In this document: positions 36,601 to 48,800 of the stretch, piece by piece
Layout of the letters: each line of letters begins with the position of its first letter
How positions within the stretch are numbered: the first letter of the stretch is position 1
From: Crambe crambe
Lineage: Eukaryota; Porifera; Demospongiae; Poecilosclerida; Crambeidae
NCBI GenBank assembly: GCA_963924555.1
Contig: OZ004586.1
Coordinates: forward strand, 6,220,501 to 6,284,500
Length of the DNA stretch: 64,000 nucleotides
Direction: 5' to 3'
Made by a program: the position numbers and the translations under genes
Notes under the pieces: generated by a model
The model's input: only the letters and a program-made list of their open reading frames with translations
Told to the model about the DNA's origin: nothing
Database searches by the model: none

Positions 36601-39600
36601 CAATCTAGAGTGATACTCTGAGCAGCTCTCATTGGAAGGTAAGAGGCGGTTGAATGCTTCCTCTGGTTTTTCATTCTCCTGGAGCAAGGAAGCCTCATTT
36701 CTAAAGGGAACGAAAAGAAGTACGAGGGAATAATAGAAGTCTTCCCTCTCCTCTTCTTTGTTTGGATCATAGAGCTTGTGATTCACAAGTCTAGGTTTTG
36801 TCAGCCTCCTGTAAATCCTATCGCCATTACGATCCTTGCTGTACCAATCATAATTGGCTACAAAGTCATGCAGGCAGACGTCCTCCAGATCAGCTGGTCT
36901 TTTGGGATAGTGGGTATTGAAGAGGTCATCCTCAAAGATGTCCTCACTCTCTGGATTCTCGTCTGCAATTTCCTGCAACACACTATGGTTTTTCAACCTG
37001 CGACTTCTCTTGTGAGGCATCTTGACACAGATCCACTTCACAGTGGTCGATTTTTCACATAGGTGATCACCTATTAATAAATCGCTGGCTTCATATAAGC
37101 CACATTCTCGAGAGCGGAGGGCTCTCACACCAAAGCTCCACAAACGACTGTAGACACTCTTGTTATCACTTACCTCATTCCATACTTCCTGCAAGGTGCT
37201 TCTTTCAGCTTTGGTAACATAGGCAGTGACATAATAGCTGAGAGCCAAGGAGGACTCGGCCACAAACTGTATGTCAATGTTAGCCTTCCACAGCAACAAA
37301 AGAAGGGGATTATAATCATTCACCCTTGTCTCGGACTCTGTCCGTGGGAGCTGATAAATTTTTTGGCGCTTTTTGAGCTTTTCTTCCACACAATGTAGCA
37401 CTGCATTTTCACAGGGCTCACGAGGAAAATTGAATTTGCAAGTGGTTGTATAGATAGAACCACGCTTGACTCGTCGTCTGCAATAAGCACTGCACTTGTG
37501 CATTTGGTATCTCGTGACCAGTGAATTCAGTTCAGGATTACTTTCCTTTTCTGGGATGTGGCAAGTAATTCTTTCCTGAATCCAGGCCAGGATTTTGTCT
37601 GGATCGTCCTTACCAATCACAGGTGCATCACGTATCCACAAAAGTACGTGGAAATGGGGAGCACCACGTGCTTGGTACTCTTTTTTCCAAAAGTAATGGT
37701 CTACACAGCCCAAAACCTCACCTTTGATCAACACTTTTTGGAAGAAAGCATGAAATTTGTGCGAAAACTGCCTAGAGACAGAAACAGGGTCCTCTGTGCA
37801 TAGCTTTCCTATATTGTAACTATCAGACACATCATTCAAAGACCTGAGATAGCTTACAATGTCATAAGATTCATACTCGGCACAGCTGAATGTGAGGAAG
37901 AGAGTTGGTGAACCGTATTCGCGTACCATACACCTCAGATCACTCTGCCGCACATACCAATACTGCTTTGTGCCACGGACTGACTGAAGCATAGTGGATA
38001 AATTGGATTCCAGGTGTTCGTCATTTGCTCCCACCTTGTCCAATAAGTTGCCAACGGTCATTGAGTGTGATTTTGAAGATTTCAGTATGTTGTAAACACC
38101 TGCTGAAATTTCCCTCATTTCTTTCTGCCAAAGCAAGTAAAATATGTAGCGAGGCTCCTTTCTGAATCGAGGGTCTTTATTAAAGAGGCGGGACTTTATA
38201 TATTCGCTGTGGGAAATTTTCACACTGCGAGGGTGATACTTTCCAAACTTTCCATCTGGGAAAAGTGTTGGAAAACACATAACATCAAGGAACTTTTGAC
38301 GATTGTCTAAAGGTTCCTCCTCAACGTGCAAAAGCTTATACTGTTCTATGTCAGAATCAGTATTCAGCTTGTTGTTCAAATTTCTTATCGTGTAACATTG
38401 CAATCCAGATATGTCATTATCTGAAGCTTTCTCAAGCATAGTGCTAGAAGCGTTACTTACTACTTCTACGACTTCCTTGAGTGTTGTGTCTAGAGAACTG
38501 TCATCTACGTCTTTGTAAAGCCAGTTGATTTATCTGAGCTTCTCTACAGCTCCCTTGATATCTTTGACATTCACAAGGCTGCGCCACACCATTTTGTTGG
38601 TGGTAGGCTTACCATTGACTATGATATAGAGTTCAGGACTGGCTAGAGATGTAACTGGATGGTTAACCTGATCTAAAGTCTCTAGGGTCTTTCCCAGAGG
38701 CAAAGGAAGGAAGAACATTGTACCCTTGCATGCCTGTAATGAGTTGTATGTGGGTACTTTATTTGTGTAAGTGCCTAACCTAACAACAGTTTGATAACTT
38801 TTGGCACGTTGAATGAACTGCTTACTCAAGCAATCCAAATTTTTCAGCTCTTCTGGAATGGGAATCACCTCTAAACCATTGAGCACACAGCGTGGTGGCA
38901 TTTTATCATGTTTCATACTAGATTTACAGTAGTTGCACATGAAATGTGTCTCATCTGCAGCTTGTTTGTTGTCTCTTAGCATGAACTGTTTCAGCGCAGG
39001 CCACACAGTGTCTCCCAATCTATTTGAGAAATTAATTTTGGTTACATTTCTGCGCTGATGTAGCTGCTGACAACTACAGCATGGATTTTGAGGATAGTCC
39101 TCAACTGCCTTTTGATACTCAGCTATTAGCCCAGCATGAGTGATCTGAAGATGCAATTCTAGATCTCTCCTTCTCAGGACTGAGTGTGCTGTTTCAGTAA
39201 GCTCATGAGTTGTTTCCACGTCATTACTCAAAAGAGAGTCAAAATCACCATCTAAATTGTTCATTAGAAAGGCAAAGTCACCAGACTTGAGTGCTTCATC
39301 AAGCTTAGATACGCTGCGCAGGCTATTAATAGCTACATACACAGCACGTATTAAAGAACGCAAAATAGGATAATGGGTGGCAGCTGATCTCAAAATCCTA
39401 AGTCTGCTTTTGCATTCTGTACCCATGTAACAAAGCAAGCTGTGCCCTTTAAGTTCTCTAGATTGACCACTTACAGCCTTACTATAATGGTAGTTTGGAC
39501 AACTACCATCAATATTGTCCAAAACTCGTGACAGTTCATGAATCGGGTTCTCAAACTCTGACTTAAGATCAAGTATACTGCTCACTTCTGACTCAGTGAG

Positions 39601-40755
39601 AGGTTTGCACTTTGAACTACATTTCCATGTATGTGCATGTGGGATATCACTACTAACCTTACTCTCAGAAACATTCTCTTCTTGCCTACATATCCCACTT
39701 TGGTCTATAGTCAAAATATCAGGTCTTTTTGCAAAGAGGTATGCAGAATCATAGAAGTAGGGCTCACTGTGAGCCGAGTGCAAACCCTCACCAAAGTCTG
39801 CCCTTCCTTTGATCTTAAGTCCATTTATATATCTGACAGCTTTGAGCAAGGCACCAACATATTGCTTGCGTATCTGTATAGCTTTGCATACTACTCTCTG
39901 CGCTGCCAGATTAGAAATTGCAGTCTTGCGATTGCCTTTTGAAATCTTATTGCATGCACAGGTATGCTCCTTTTCAAAAGTGTCTATTAGGTTAGACAAC
40001 AATCCAGTATTGCGCATCAGATTTTTCTTTATCTTGTGCACATAAAAGAGTTTAGTCAGTGGCTTTGGTTCTGCTAATTCATACTTCCGTCTCTCATTAG
40101 CACAAATGTAGCCCCTGTTCTTAGCATAGTATTGCCTTGCTCTTTTAATAACAGCTTTTGCCTTCTTTGAATATCCAGCTTGAGCAGCAACTTTCCTTGA
40201 TTCAGAGTTGGATCTATAGTAGGCATGATTAGCTGCTTTGATTTTGTCACTGTTTTGTTGGTATCTTTTTCTCTTCAGAGAGCAGAGACGGTCTTTATTT
40301 TTTTGATAATGAGCATTCAGTTTAGATTTAATGGAAATTTCATGCTTTTGGTTGTATTCTTTGATTTTATATTTGAGGGCATCCTGATTCTTTTCATAAT
40401 ACTGTTTAGATTTTAATTTGATGTCATCTTTGTTCTTTTCATAATATTTGTTGAATTCAGATTTCCTAGCATCTTTGTTCTTTTCATAATGTAGTTTAAA
40501 TTTAGATTTCATGGCGTCTTTGTTTTTTTCATAATTTTGCTTAGATCTAGATTTTGCAGCATCTTTGTTCTTTTCATAATTTTGTTTAGACTTAGATTTT
40601 ATGGCATCTTTGTTCTTTTCATAATTGTGTTTAGATTTTGATTTCATGGTATCCCTGTGTTTATCACGGTACTGTTTCATTGTGGACTTTTCTGCAGCTT
40701 TATTCATTTCATACCTCTTTTTTCGCTGTGCCCTCTTTTTTTTTGCTGAAGCCAT
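33601..40755 (-). pseudogene. Helitron Rep/Pif1 helicase with two OTU domains, one nonsense codon
   Basis: A 2,384-codon reading frame interrupted only by TAA at 38530-38532, where copy A has a Gln codon. The N-terminal part has about ten basic repeats of YEKNKDA-x-KSKSK type (residues about 35-170). A Cys-rich stretch with CNYC and NGLEVIPIPEEL resembles the DUF6570 region of other Helitrons. After the stop come a Helitron-like N domain, the HUH motif HFHVLLW and the tyrosine motif YYVTAYVTK. A Pif1-type helicase follows ([23 protein letters not shown]). Two OTU-type Cys protease domains end the protein: DGNCMF with HYEVV, and DGNCLF with HFEVV. The proteins nick and unwind element DNA for rolling-circle transposition; the OTU role is unknown. 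A downstream ATG at 38437-38439 could start a 1,612-residue protein. Confidence 0.88.
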
Positions 40756-41641
40756 AGTAATTATTAGTGTAGACAGATGTATAGGTTTTTTTTTCTATTA
40801 TGTTATTTATCCAATATATATAGAGTAGTAGATAAAATTAATATGCCAATAAAATAATAATTAATAATAATAATATGCTGTATACTGTAGCTGAGTATTA
40901 CACTACAGCTAGCATTAAATACAAGTTTACAGAGCTAGCAATTTGCTGTAGCTAACTATTCAGCTAAGTGATAAGAGCTACAAAGGTAGCTGGTTAACAC
41001 TAAGTAGTTGGCTAGCTCAGTATAAAGTTGACTTTTAACCAACTTGAATTTTGGTAAGATTTACCTAGGTATTTAGCTAGCTAGTTAGTTAGCTAGCAAA
41101 AATAGCTATAACAATAGCTAATAAAAGAATAACAATAACTTATCTCGAGGACTTTGAAGAATAGCAAGTAGCTAGTTTAGCTCAGACGGTATCGATCCGG
41201 ACGGTAGATTTTAGTCATGGTAACTGTACGTACGCATGCGCAATCTATTTAAGTTTAATGGCTGATTAGCTGTATAACTGTACTAAGGAAGCGGCTTTTT
41301 TTTCTGAGTGAACTAGAGGCTAAACTGATGGGATGTGGACCTGGTCCGAGTAAAATGGTACAAATTCATATATAGAAGATGGCCAAAGCGCGGCCCAATT
41401 TTACTCCAGATCGTGCCATTATGAAGAATATGATGATGATTAAGAACCTGAAGAATAAGAAATCATGAAAAAGTGCGCTACTACTGTTTCTCCGTGTTGA
41501 GTATTTCAGCCTCCAAAATTCTCCTGCATGATAAGAATGTGCATAAGAGACAGGGTGAGCAGTTATAGCAGCTACAACTTACTGTTTTCTGAGAAAATCC
41601 AACTTCATTTTGTATTAGTCCTATGGAGGGTCATAGGTCAT

Positions 41642-41682
41642 CCCTACATAGAGAGCGCTACCGCGCTCTCTGATAATATAAT
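41642..41682. terminator. terminal hairpin of Helitron copy B
   Basis: AGAGAGCGC and GCGCTCTCT flank a short loop, 10 bp after GTCATCCCTACAT. The same hairpin ends copy A (about 31535-31557) and the fragment at 45230. It marks the right end of the element, which is 5' with respect to its gene. Confidence 0.7.
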
Positions 41683-41787
41683 ATAATGTGATATTAATAA
41701 TAATATATAATAAATAATATTGATTTTTGCAGTCATCTATTCAGTCTCCCTGCATGTTCTTTACTAATATTTCTTGTCTATATATAG

Positions 41788-42047
41788 GGTCAAATTTAAA
41801 GAATTGCCTAAATGCTTCAATTGCTGTTATCCTGGGATCAAGTTTTGGTTCAGGGTTTCTTGTAGGGGCTTGTTGCTTCATGAATATCATACTGACTAAA
41901 TTGAGGAAAGCTAAGAAAGAGACTATTAAACAAGCCTCCAGCAATGTAAATCTACAAGGACAACCTGAGCCTATGTATGATGAAATAAATGCATACAATG
42001 AACCCAACAAGTTACAAATTCATGATAATGAAGCTTACAAACTGTAA
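41788..42047 (+). pseudogene. orphan transmembrane / cytoplasmic-tail exon (left-arm copy)
   Basis: A phase-1 acceptor (TATATAG) leads into a hydrophobic TM segment, a basic stop-transfer TKLRKAKK and a tail with PMYDEINAY, then a TAA stop. It is the exact mirror of the terminal exon at 48693-48952. Its own linker exon lies outside the palindrome, so it has no natural partner here. The only upstream plus-strand gene with a dangling phase-1 donor is the Ig-rich gene ending at 20558. Confidence 0.7.
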
Positions 42048-42460
42048 AAAAAACTATTGGATAGCTACAACTCATCAGTTTTTTGTTTTGTTATTCCTAT
42101 AGCCTAAAGCAGACAGTTATAACAATAATATCTCACTAATAATTAATTTTTGTTAACTATGATACTTGATTGTCAAATACTGCATAAAATTAATTCAAAA
42201 ATTATAAACATGAGAAATAATTGTTGCTGGGCCTCCATTCTTTTATACAGCAAAGGAACTGTTCCTGTGTGTTATACGTAATAGTGGAATTAACAGACTG
42301 CATGGGATTAATGGTAGAATTTATACACTAGCTACCTACGTAGTAGTTATAGCTATAGTAGCTTAAGTGATCACCTTCTTACAGGACAAATCCCTTCACC
42401 CATTACTCCTTCTATCCAAGCAATTAAAGTTCATTGCAAGGAATAATCAAGCATACGTAC

Positions 42461-43250
42461 CTGATGAACACGAGCAGGATTCAGATGAATTTGGTAAATG
42501 GGGGTCAGATGAGTTCTGGCGTTGACATTTATCATAAGTTTTCACAATAAATTCAGGACTTTCCACATTACTGGGAATTGCCATTAGGGTTGAAGTTATG
42601 CTTGGATGAAGGACAACAGTTGAAATATTATCATCACCACTCATAACAATAACTGTGTAGTTCTCCAGGTTTTGAATATTATTAGTAGCATCCCATGATA
42701 TATTGAACAGCTTCATACTAGACTGTGAGTCACAGGCAACCATACACACGATGATATTTTCAGGGCAGTTAGGACCACTGGGTCCTAAAGAATAATTAAT
42801 CATTAGCTAGAGAAACAATAAAGTAACATTGTAGTTACATACCTAGGACTTCAAATGAAATTGAATCATTCTTTATATTGTTTTGTGGATCCATAGTCAA
42901 ACAGTGTATAGTCACAGGCCCGGGCATGTTGGCAGTCATTCCCATGAGAGAAGTGCAGTTATAAAAGCCATCTGACTCATTTGTGGTACCTGTTGCAATG
43001 TTGCTTCCCAACAGGAAATCAAAAGAATAATTATCTCTTGTATCATGAGTAAAGTTACCACAACTATCATCAGCATTATATGTTTTCAAAGGTTCCATTG
43101 AATTATTATTTAAGAACCATAATAGATTTCTGCCAACAATAGAGCATGTGAAAGTGACTTCTTCCATAAAGCAAGCTGGATCATTGTGTTTCGAGTATGT
43201 TATGTTGGCAGTTAAGGTTATGGATCTTCCAGCCACTTCATGATCTTTAC
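42461..43250 (-). pseudogene. Ig + FN3 exon pair (left-arm copy)
   Basis: Exon 42843-43250 (408 bp) encodes an Ig-like domain with FTCSIVG, LLWFLNN and a GFYNC end. Exon 42461-42784 (324 bp) encodes an FN3-like domain (LFNISWDA, LENYTVIVM). Both are phase 1-1 with good splice sites. No signal-peptide exon upstream and no same-strand TM exon downstream were found, so as it stands this is a fragment. Confidence 0.7.
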
Positions 43251-43714
43251 CTATTATTATGACAATGATGATAACAACAATGACAACAACAACACCAAAA
43301 ACAATGACAACAATGACAATAGCTATTTAACTGAAAAGTATAATGTGTGACAGATGTGATGCGAGGGTAAACTGAAATGTGATGTGTGATGCAAGATCAC
43401 TGCATGGAATGTATTTAGCTACTCGAGGACAAACTGGAAGGTGAGATAAGGCAGGTCATTCCTTCACAGGCTGCATAATCTGTGCGAAGCATGTCAGGGA
43501 CCTCCCCCCTTGGACCCAGAGGTCCCTAACTACACATACAATGTCTAATTTTAATACCAAAAGTCATTCTACATAAAAGTTATAATAAGGAGGAAAAAAA
43601 AACTACGTTATCATAGTTTTATATAATATTAATTCTTAATTAATATTATAGCTATGAACTCCATATAATACTGTACATAGCTAGCTACTATAACATATGG
43701 AGTTGCATGCCATG

Positions 43715-43823
43715 ACAAGAGCTGAATAGATGACTGCAAGGATGAAGTCGAATGTGGGTACGTCACACTAGTGACTGCACCTGGATTCGACTTCATCCTT
43801 GCAGTCATCTATTCAGCTCTTGT
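43715..43823. repeat. 109-bp perfect-arm hairpin
   Basis: ACAAGAGCTGAATAGATGAC begins a 39-base arm whose inverse ends at 43823. The loop is about 31 bp and contains TACGTCACACTAGTGAC. The mirror copy lies at 46917-47025. Part of the arm, TGCAGTCATCTATTCAG, recurs at 41728-41744 across the outer edge of the palindrome. Confidence 0.9.
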
Positions 43824-43849
43824 TCCAACTCTTTTTTGACCAGTTAACT

Positions 43850-44890
43850 AGTCATCCCTACATCACCTTCATTTATTAGAATAAATGTTTTTTCTTTACT
43901 TGTTTCTTTTATTTTTTTAAAAAATAGAATTCTTTTTGCAGGAGGTCATTAGAGCATCTATTATGAATACCTCATTATAGCTGCTAGTTATGATTATTGT
44001 TCAGTAGGAAGTAGTTAGTGTTTTTTTTCCCTCCTTATTATAACTGTTTTTAATATTAATTGTTATGCTGGTTCATAGAGTGGTAGGGGAAGGAGGCAAG
44101 GTAACTGTAGCTGTTCTTGTTTCATGAAATTCAATTTTCATAGCTCTTGTATTGCAATCCTGGATCACAACCAAGCCTGAATTAAAATCTTCTAACTAGC
44201 TGAGCTCATAGATAAAAGAAGGGAGAAGGGCTAGGGCTAGGGCAGGCTAGGGAGCCTGCTTTCGTTTCTAAATAATGCACAACTCACTGGCAGATTATGA
44301 GCTCGAGTAAGCTTAGGTCTACCATTCAAAATTTACACGCTGTCCTTACAGTTCTAGCATAGTAATAGCTAGCTTAGAGCTGACTATATTATATTCTGCT
44401 CTATCTCTATGGTCGAAATGGCTTTTTGCTTCGAGAGTCATGGCAACGTATACTATCGTTTGTTACGCATGCGCGTTATGTTCAATTTCTTTGTTGTATA
44501 GTCCCTGTACTAAGAGAGCGGCTTTTTTTCTGAGTGAACTAGAGGCTAAACCGATGCCACACTGCACTAGTCGGGGTAAAATGCTACACATTCATATATA
44601 GAACATAGCCATAACGCGGCCCAATTTTTCTCCACATCGTGCCATTATTATGAAGAATATGATGATTAAGAACATGAAGAATAAGAAATCATGAATATGC
44701 ACGCTTTTATTGCTCTTCTGTGTTGAGGGTTTCAGTCTCCAAAATTCTCCTGCATGATAAGAATGTGCATAAAATACAGGGTAAGCAGTCATAGCAGCTA
44801 CAACTTACTATTTTCTGAGTAAATCCAACTGCATTTAGTATTAATCCTATATAGGGTCATAGGTCATCCCTACATAGAGAGCGCTATCGC
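43850..44890. mobile_element. non-autonomous Helitron relative (left arm)
   Basis: Its left end CATCCCTACATCACCTTCAT and ACTTGTTTCTTTTATTTTTT match the inverted subterminal block of the large Helitrons. Its right part (44430-44890) is a diverged version of 41210-41680 and ends with GTCATCCCTACATAGAGAGC and a degraded hairpin. It has no coding capacity. It is mirrored at 45850-46890. Confidence 0.7.
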
Positions 44891-45867
44891 GCATCTAATC
44901 TAACTTATAGTTATATACATCCTATAATAATATAAAATATTATATAATTATAATTGCCATATATATAATGTATATATATTATATTACTATTATATAATTA
45001 TATAATATATATATAATTATAGATGTACTTATCATATATAAATGAATGTATGATTCATAATTCCTTCATTCGGGAGCAGAATGAGCTTGAGATAGAGAAA
45101 GCCAAGGCTCTCACCCAAGTTGAGGTGTGTGCATGCAATTCAGGGTTTCATTCAAAATACCTCAGGAGTGAGACTATTTTGGTTGTCAATGCCACACTGC
45201 ACTAGTCGGGGTAAAATGCTACACATTCATATATCAGAGAGCGCGGTAGCGCTCTCTATGTAGGGATGACCTATGACCCTCCATAGGACTAATACAAAAT
45301 GAAGTTGGATTTTCTCAGAAAACAGTAAGTTGTAGCTGCTATAACTGCTCACCCTGTCTCTTATGCACATTCTTATCATGCAGGAGAATTTTGGAGGCTG
45401 AAATACTCAACACGGAGAAACAGTAGTAGCGCACTTTTTCATGATTTCTTATTCTTCAGGTTCTTAATCATCATCATATTCTTCATAATGGCACGATCTG
45501 GAGTAAAATTGGGCCGCGCTTTGGCCATCTTCTATATATGAATTTGTACCATTTTACTCGGACCAGGTCCACATCCCATCAGTTTAGCCTCTAGTTCACT
45601 CAGAAAAAAAAGCCGCTTATTTTACTATTTACCTTCTTACAAAATATATATATATATTCATATTATATATATAATATATAATATGGCTCCAATATATATT
45701 AAATTACATTAATTATATATTATATAATTATATATTATGTTATTCCATCCCGTTAGTTATAATATACAATATAGTATTATATGATGATATAGCATTGATA
45801 TAATATATAGTTGATATATAGGGATGACCTATGACCCTATATAGGATTAATACTAAATGCAGTTGGA
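44873..45867. other. palindrome spacer: AT-rich DNA, MVP-like piece, Helitron end
   Basis: 44900-45025 is nearly pure A/T. 45023-45124 holds a coding-like stretch (listed separately). 45188-45232 repeats 44555-44602 in direct orientation. 45230-45620 is a right-end Helitron fragment almost identical to 41284-41680 but inverted. 45620-45820 is AT-rich again. A 49-bp direct duplication (GGGATGACCTATGACCCTAT...) spans 45819-45917. Confidence 0.75.
45023..45124 (+). pseudogene. captured exon fragment resembling major vault protein
   Basis: The frame reads ...FIREQ then NELEIEKAKALTQVEV. This aligns with the MVP coiled-coil segment (human [21 protein letters not shown]), with about 11 of 21 positions identical by my reading. 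A GT donor (GAG|GTGTGTGC) ends the homology at 45124. No other MVP exon is near, and the piece lies between Helitron-derived ends, so it is likely a captured fragment. The recalled alignment is the only evidence for the identity. Confidence 0.5.
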
Positions 45868-48800
45868 TAGGGATGACCTATGACCCTATATAGGATTAAT
45901 ACTAAATGCAGTTGGATTTACTCAGAAAATAGTAAGTTGTAGCTGCTATGACTGCTTACCCTGTATTTTATGCACATTCTTATCATGCAGGAGAATTTTG
46001 GAGACTGAAACCCTCAACACAGAAGAGCAATAAAAGCGTGCATATTCATGATTTCTTATTCTTCATGTTCTTAATCATCATATTCTTCATAATAATGGCA
46101 CGATGTGGAGAAAAATTGGGCCGCGTTATGGCTATGTTCTATATATGAATGTGTAGCATTTTACCCCGACTAGTGCAGTGTGGCATCGGTTTAGCCTCTA
46201 GTTCACTCAGAAAAAAAGCCGCTCTCTTAGTACAGGGACTATACAACAAAGAAATTGAACATAACGCGCATGCGTAACAAACGATAGTATACGTTGCCAT
46301 GACTCTCGAAGCAAAAAGCCATTTCGACCATAGAGATAGAGCAGAATATAATATAGTCAGCTCTAAGCTAGCTATTACTATGCTAGAACTGTAAGGACAG
46401 CGTGTAAATTTTGAATGGTAGACCTAAGCTTACTCGAGCTCATAATCTGCCAGTGAGTTGTGCATTATTTAGAAACGAAAGCAGGCTCCCTAGCCTGCCC
46501 TAGCCCTAGCCCTTCTCCCTTCTTTTATCTATGAGCTCAGCTAGTTAGAAGATTTTAATTCAGGCTTGGTTGTGATCCAGGATTGCAATACAAGAGCTAT
46601 GAAAATTGAATTTCATGAAACAAGAACAGCTACAGTTACCTTGCCTCCTTCCCCTACCACTCTATGAACCAGCATAACAATTAATATTAAAAACAGTTAT
46701 AATAAGGAGGGAAAAAAAACACTAACTACTTCCTACTGAACAATAATCATAACTAGCAGCTATAATGAGGTATTCATAATAGATGCTCTAATGACCTCCT
46801 GCAAAAAGAATTCTATTTTTAAAAAAAATAAAAGAAACAAGTAAAGAAAAAACATTTATTCTAATAAATGAAGGTGATGTAGGGATGACTAGTTAACTGG
46901 TCAAAAAAGAGTTGGAACAAGAGCTGAATAGATGACTGCAAGGATGAAGTCGAATCCAGGTGCAGTCACTAGTGTGACGTACCCACATTCGACTTCATCC
47001 TTGCAGTCATCTATTCAGCTCTTGTCATGGCATGCAACTCCATATGTTATAGTAGCTAGCTATGTACAGTATTATATGGAGTTCATAGCTATAATATTAA
47101 TTAAGAATTAATATTATATAAAACTATGATAACGTAGTTTTTTTTTCCTCCTTATTATAACTTTTATGTAGAATGACTTTTGGTATTAAAATTAGACATT
47201 GTATGTGTAGTTAGGGACCTCTGGGTCCAAGGGGGGAGGTCCCTGACATGCTTCGCACAGATTATGCAGCCTGTGAAGGAATGACCTGCCTTATCTCACC
47301 TTCCAGTTTGTCCTCGAGTAGCTAAATACATTCCATGCAGTGATCTTGCATCACACATCACATTTCAGTTTACCCTCGCATCACATCTGTCACACATTAT
47401 ACTTTTCAGTTAAATAGCTATTGTCATTGTTGTCATTGTTTTTGGTGTTGTTGTTGTCATTGTTGTTATCATCATTGTCATAATAATAGGTAAAGATCAT
47501 GAAGTGGCTGGAAGATCCATAACCTTAACTGCCAACATAACATACTCGAAACACAATGATCCAGCTTGCTTTATGGAAGAAGTCACTTTCACATGCTCTA
47601 TTGTTGGCAGAAATCTATTATGGTTCTTAAATAATAATTCAATGGAACCTTTGAAAACATATAATGCTGATGATAGTTGTGGTAACTTTACTCATGATAC
47701 AAGAGATAATTATTCTTTTGATTTCCTGTTGGGAAGCAACATTGCAACAGGTACCACAAATGAGTCAGATGGCTTTTATAACTGCACTTCTCTCATGGGA
47801 ATGACTGCCAACATGCCCGGGCCTGTGACTATACACTGTTTGACTATGGATCCACAAAACAATATAAAGAATGATTCAATTTCATTTGAAGTCCTAGGTA
47901 TGTAACTACAATGTTACTTTATTGTTTCTCTAGCTAATGATTAATTATTCTTTAGGACCCAGTGGTCCTAACTGCCCTGAAAATATCATCGTGTGTATGG
48001 TTGCCTGTGACTCACAGTCTAGTATGAAGCTGTTCAATATATCATGGGATGCTACTAATAATATTCAAAACCTGGAGAACTACACAGTTATTGTTATGAG
48101 TGGTGATGATAATATTTCAACTGTTGTCCTTCATCCAAGCATAACTTCAACCCTAATGGCAATTCCCAGTAATGTGGAAAGTCCTGAATTTATTGTGAAA
48201 ACTTATGATAAATGTCAACGCCAGAACTCATCTGACCCCCATTTACCAAATTCATCTGAATCCTGCTCGTGTTCATCAGGTACGTATGCTTGATTATTCC
48301 TTGCAATGAACTTTAATTGCTTGGATAGAAGGAGTAATGGGTGAAGGGATTTGTCCTGTAAGAAGGTGATCACTTAAGCTACTATAGCTATAACTACTAC
48401 GTAGGTAGCTAGTGTATAAATTCTACCATTAATCCCATGCAGTCTGTTAATTCCACTATTACGTATAACACACAGGAACAGTTCCTTTGCTGTATAAAAG
48501 AATGGAGGCCCAGCAACAATTATTTCTCATGTTTATAATTTTTGAATTAATTTTATGCAGTATTTGACAATCAAGTATCATAGTTAACAAAAATTAATTA
48601 TTAGTGAGATATTATTGTTATAACTGTCTGCTTTAGGCTATAGGAATAACAAAACAAAAAACTGATGAGTTGTAGCTATCCAATAGTTTTTTTTACAGTT
48701 TGTAAGCTTCATTATCATGAATTTGTAACTTGTTGGGTTCATTGTATGCATTTATTTCATCATACATAGGCTCAGGTTGTCCTTGTAGATTTACATTGCT

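Larger units (their letters stand above)
31570..41690 (-). mobile_element. Helitron-like element, copy B (near intact)
   Basis: A head-to-tail repeat of copy A with the same CAAGTAAGGG start and the same hairpin end (AGAGAGCGCTACCGCGCTCTCT less one base). The unit length is about 10.1 kb. After its right end the sequence becomes AT-rich (about 41680-41740) and then enters the palindrome. Tandem, abutting units fit rolling-circle transposition or unequal exchange. Confidence 0.85.
41742..44872. repeat. left arm of giant palindrome (3,131 bp)
   Basis: Each base pairs with the base at 90740 minus its coordinate in the right arm. The offset is constant throughout, so there are no length differences. 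I saw one probable substitution (near 43920, an A/T-run boundary). The arm contains a TM/tail exon, FN3 and Ig exons, a 109-bp hairpin and a non-autonomous Helitron relative. Confidence 0.95.

Noticed and set aside
41741..42010. Minus-strand frame opposite the orphan TM exon
   Set aside because: The plus strand has the phase-1 acceptor, TM helix, stop-transfer and Tyr tail; the antisense frame is a shadow.
44592..44792. 66-codon frame repeated at 45948-46148
   Set aside because: It lies in Helitron terminal non-coding sequence and is duplicated only because it is in the palindrome arms.
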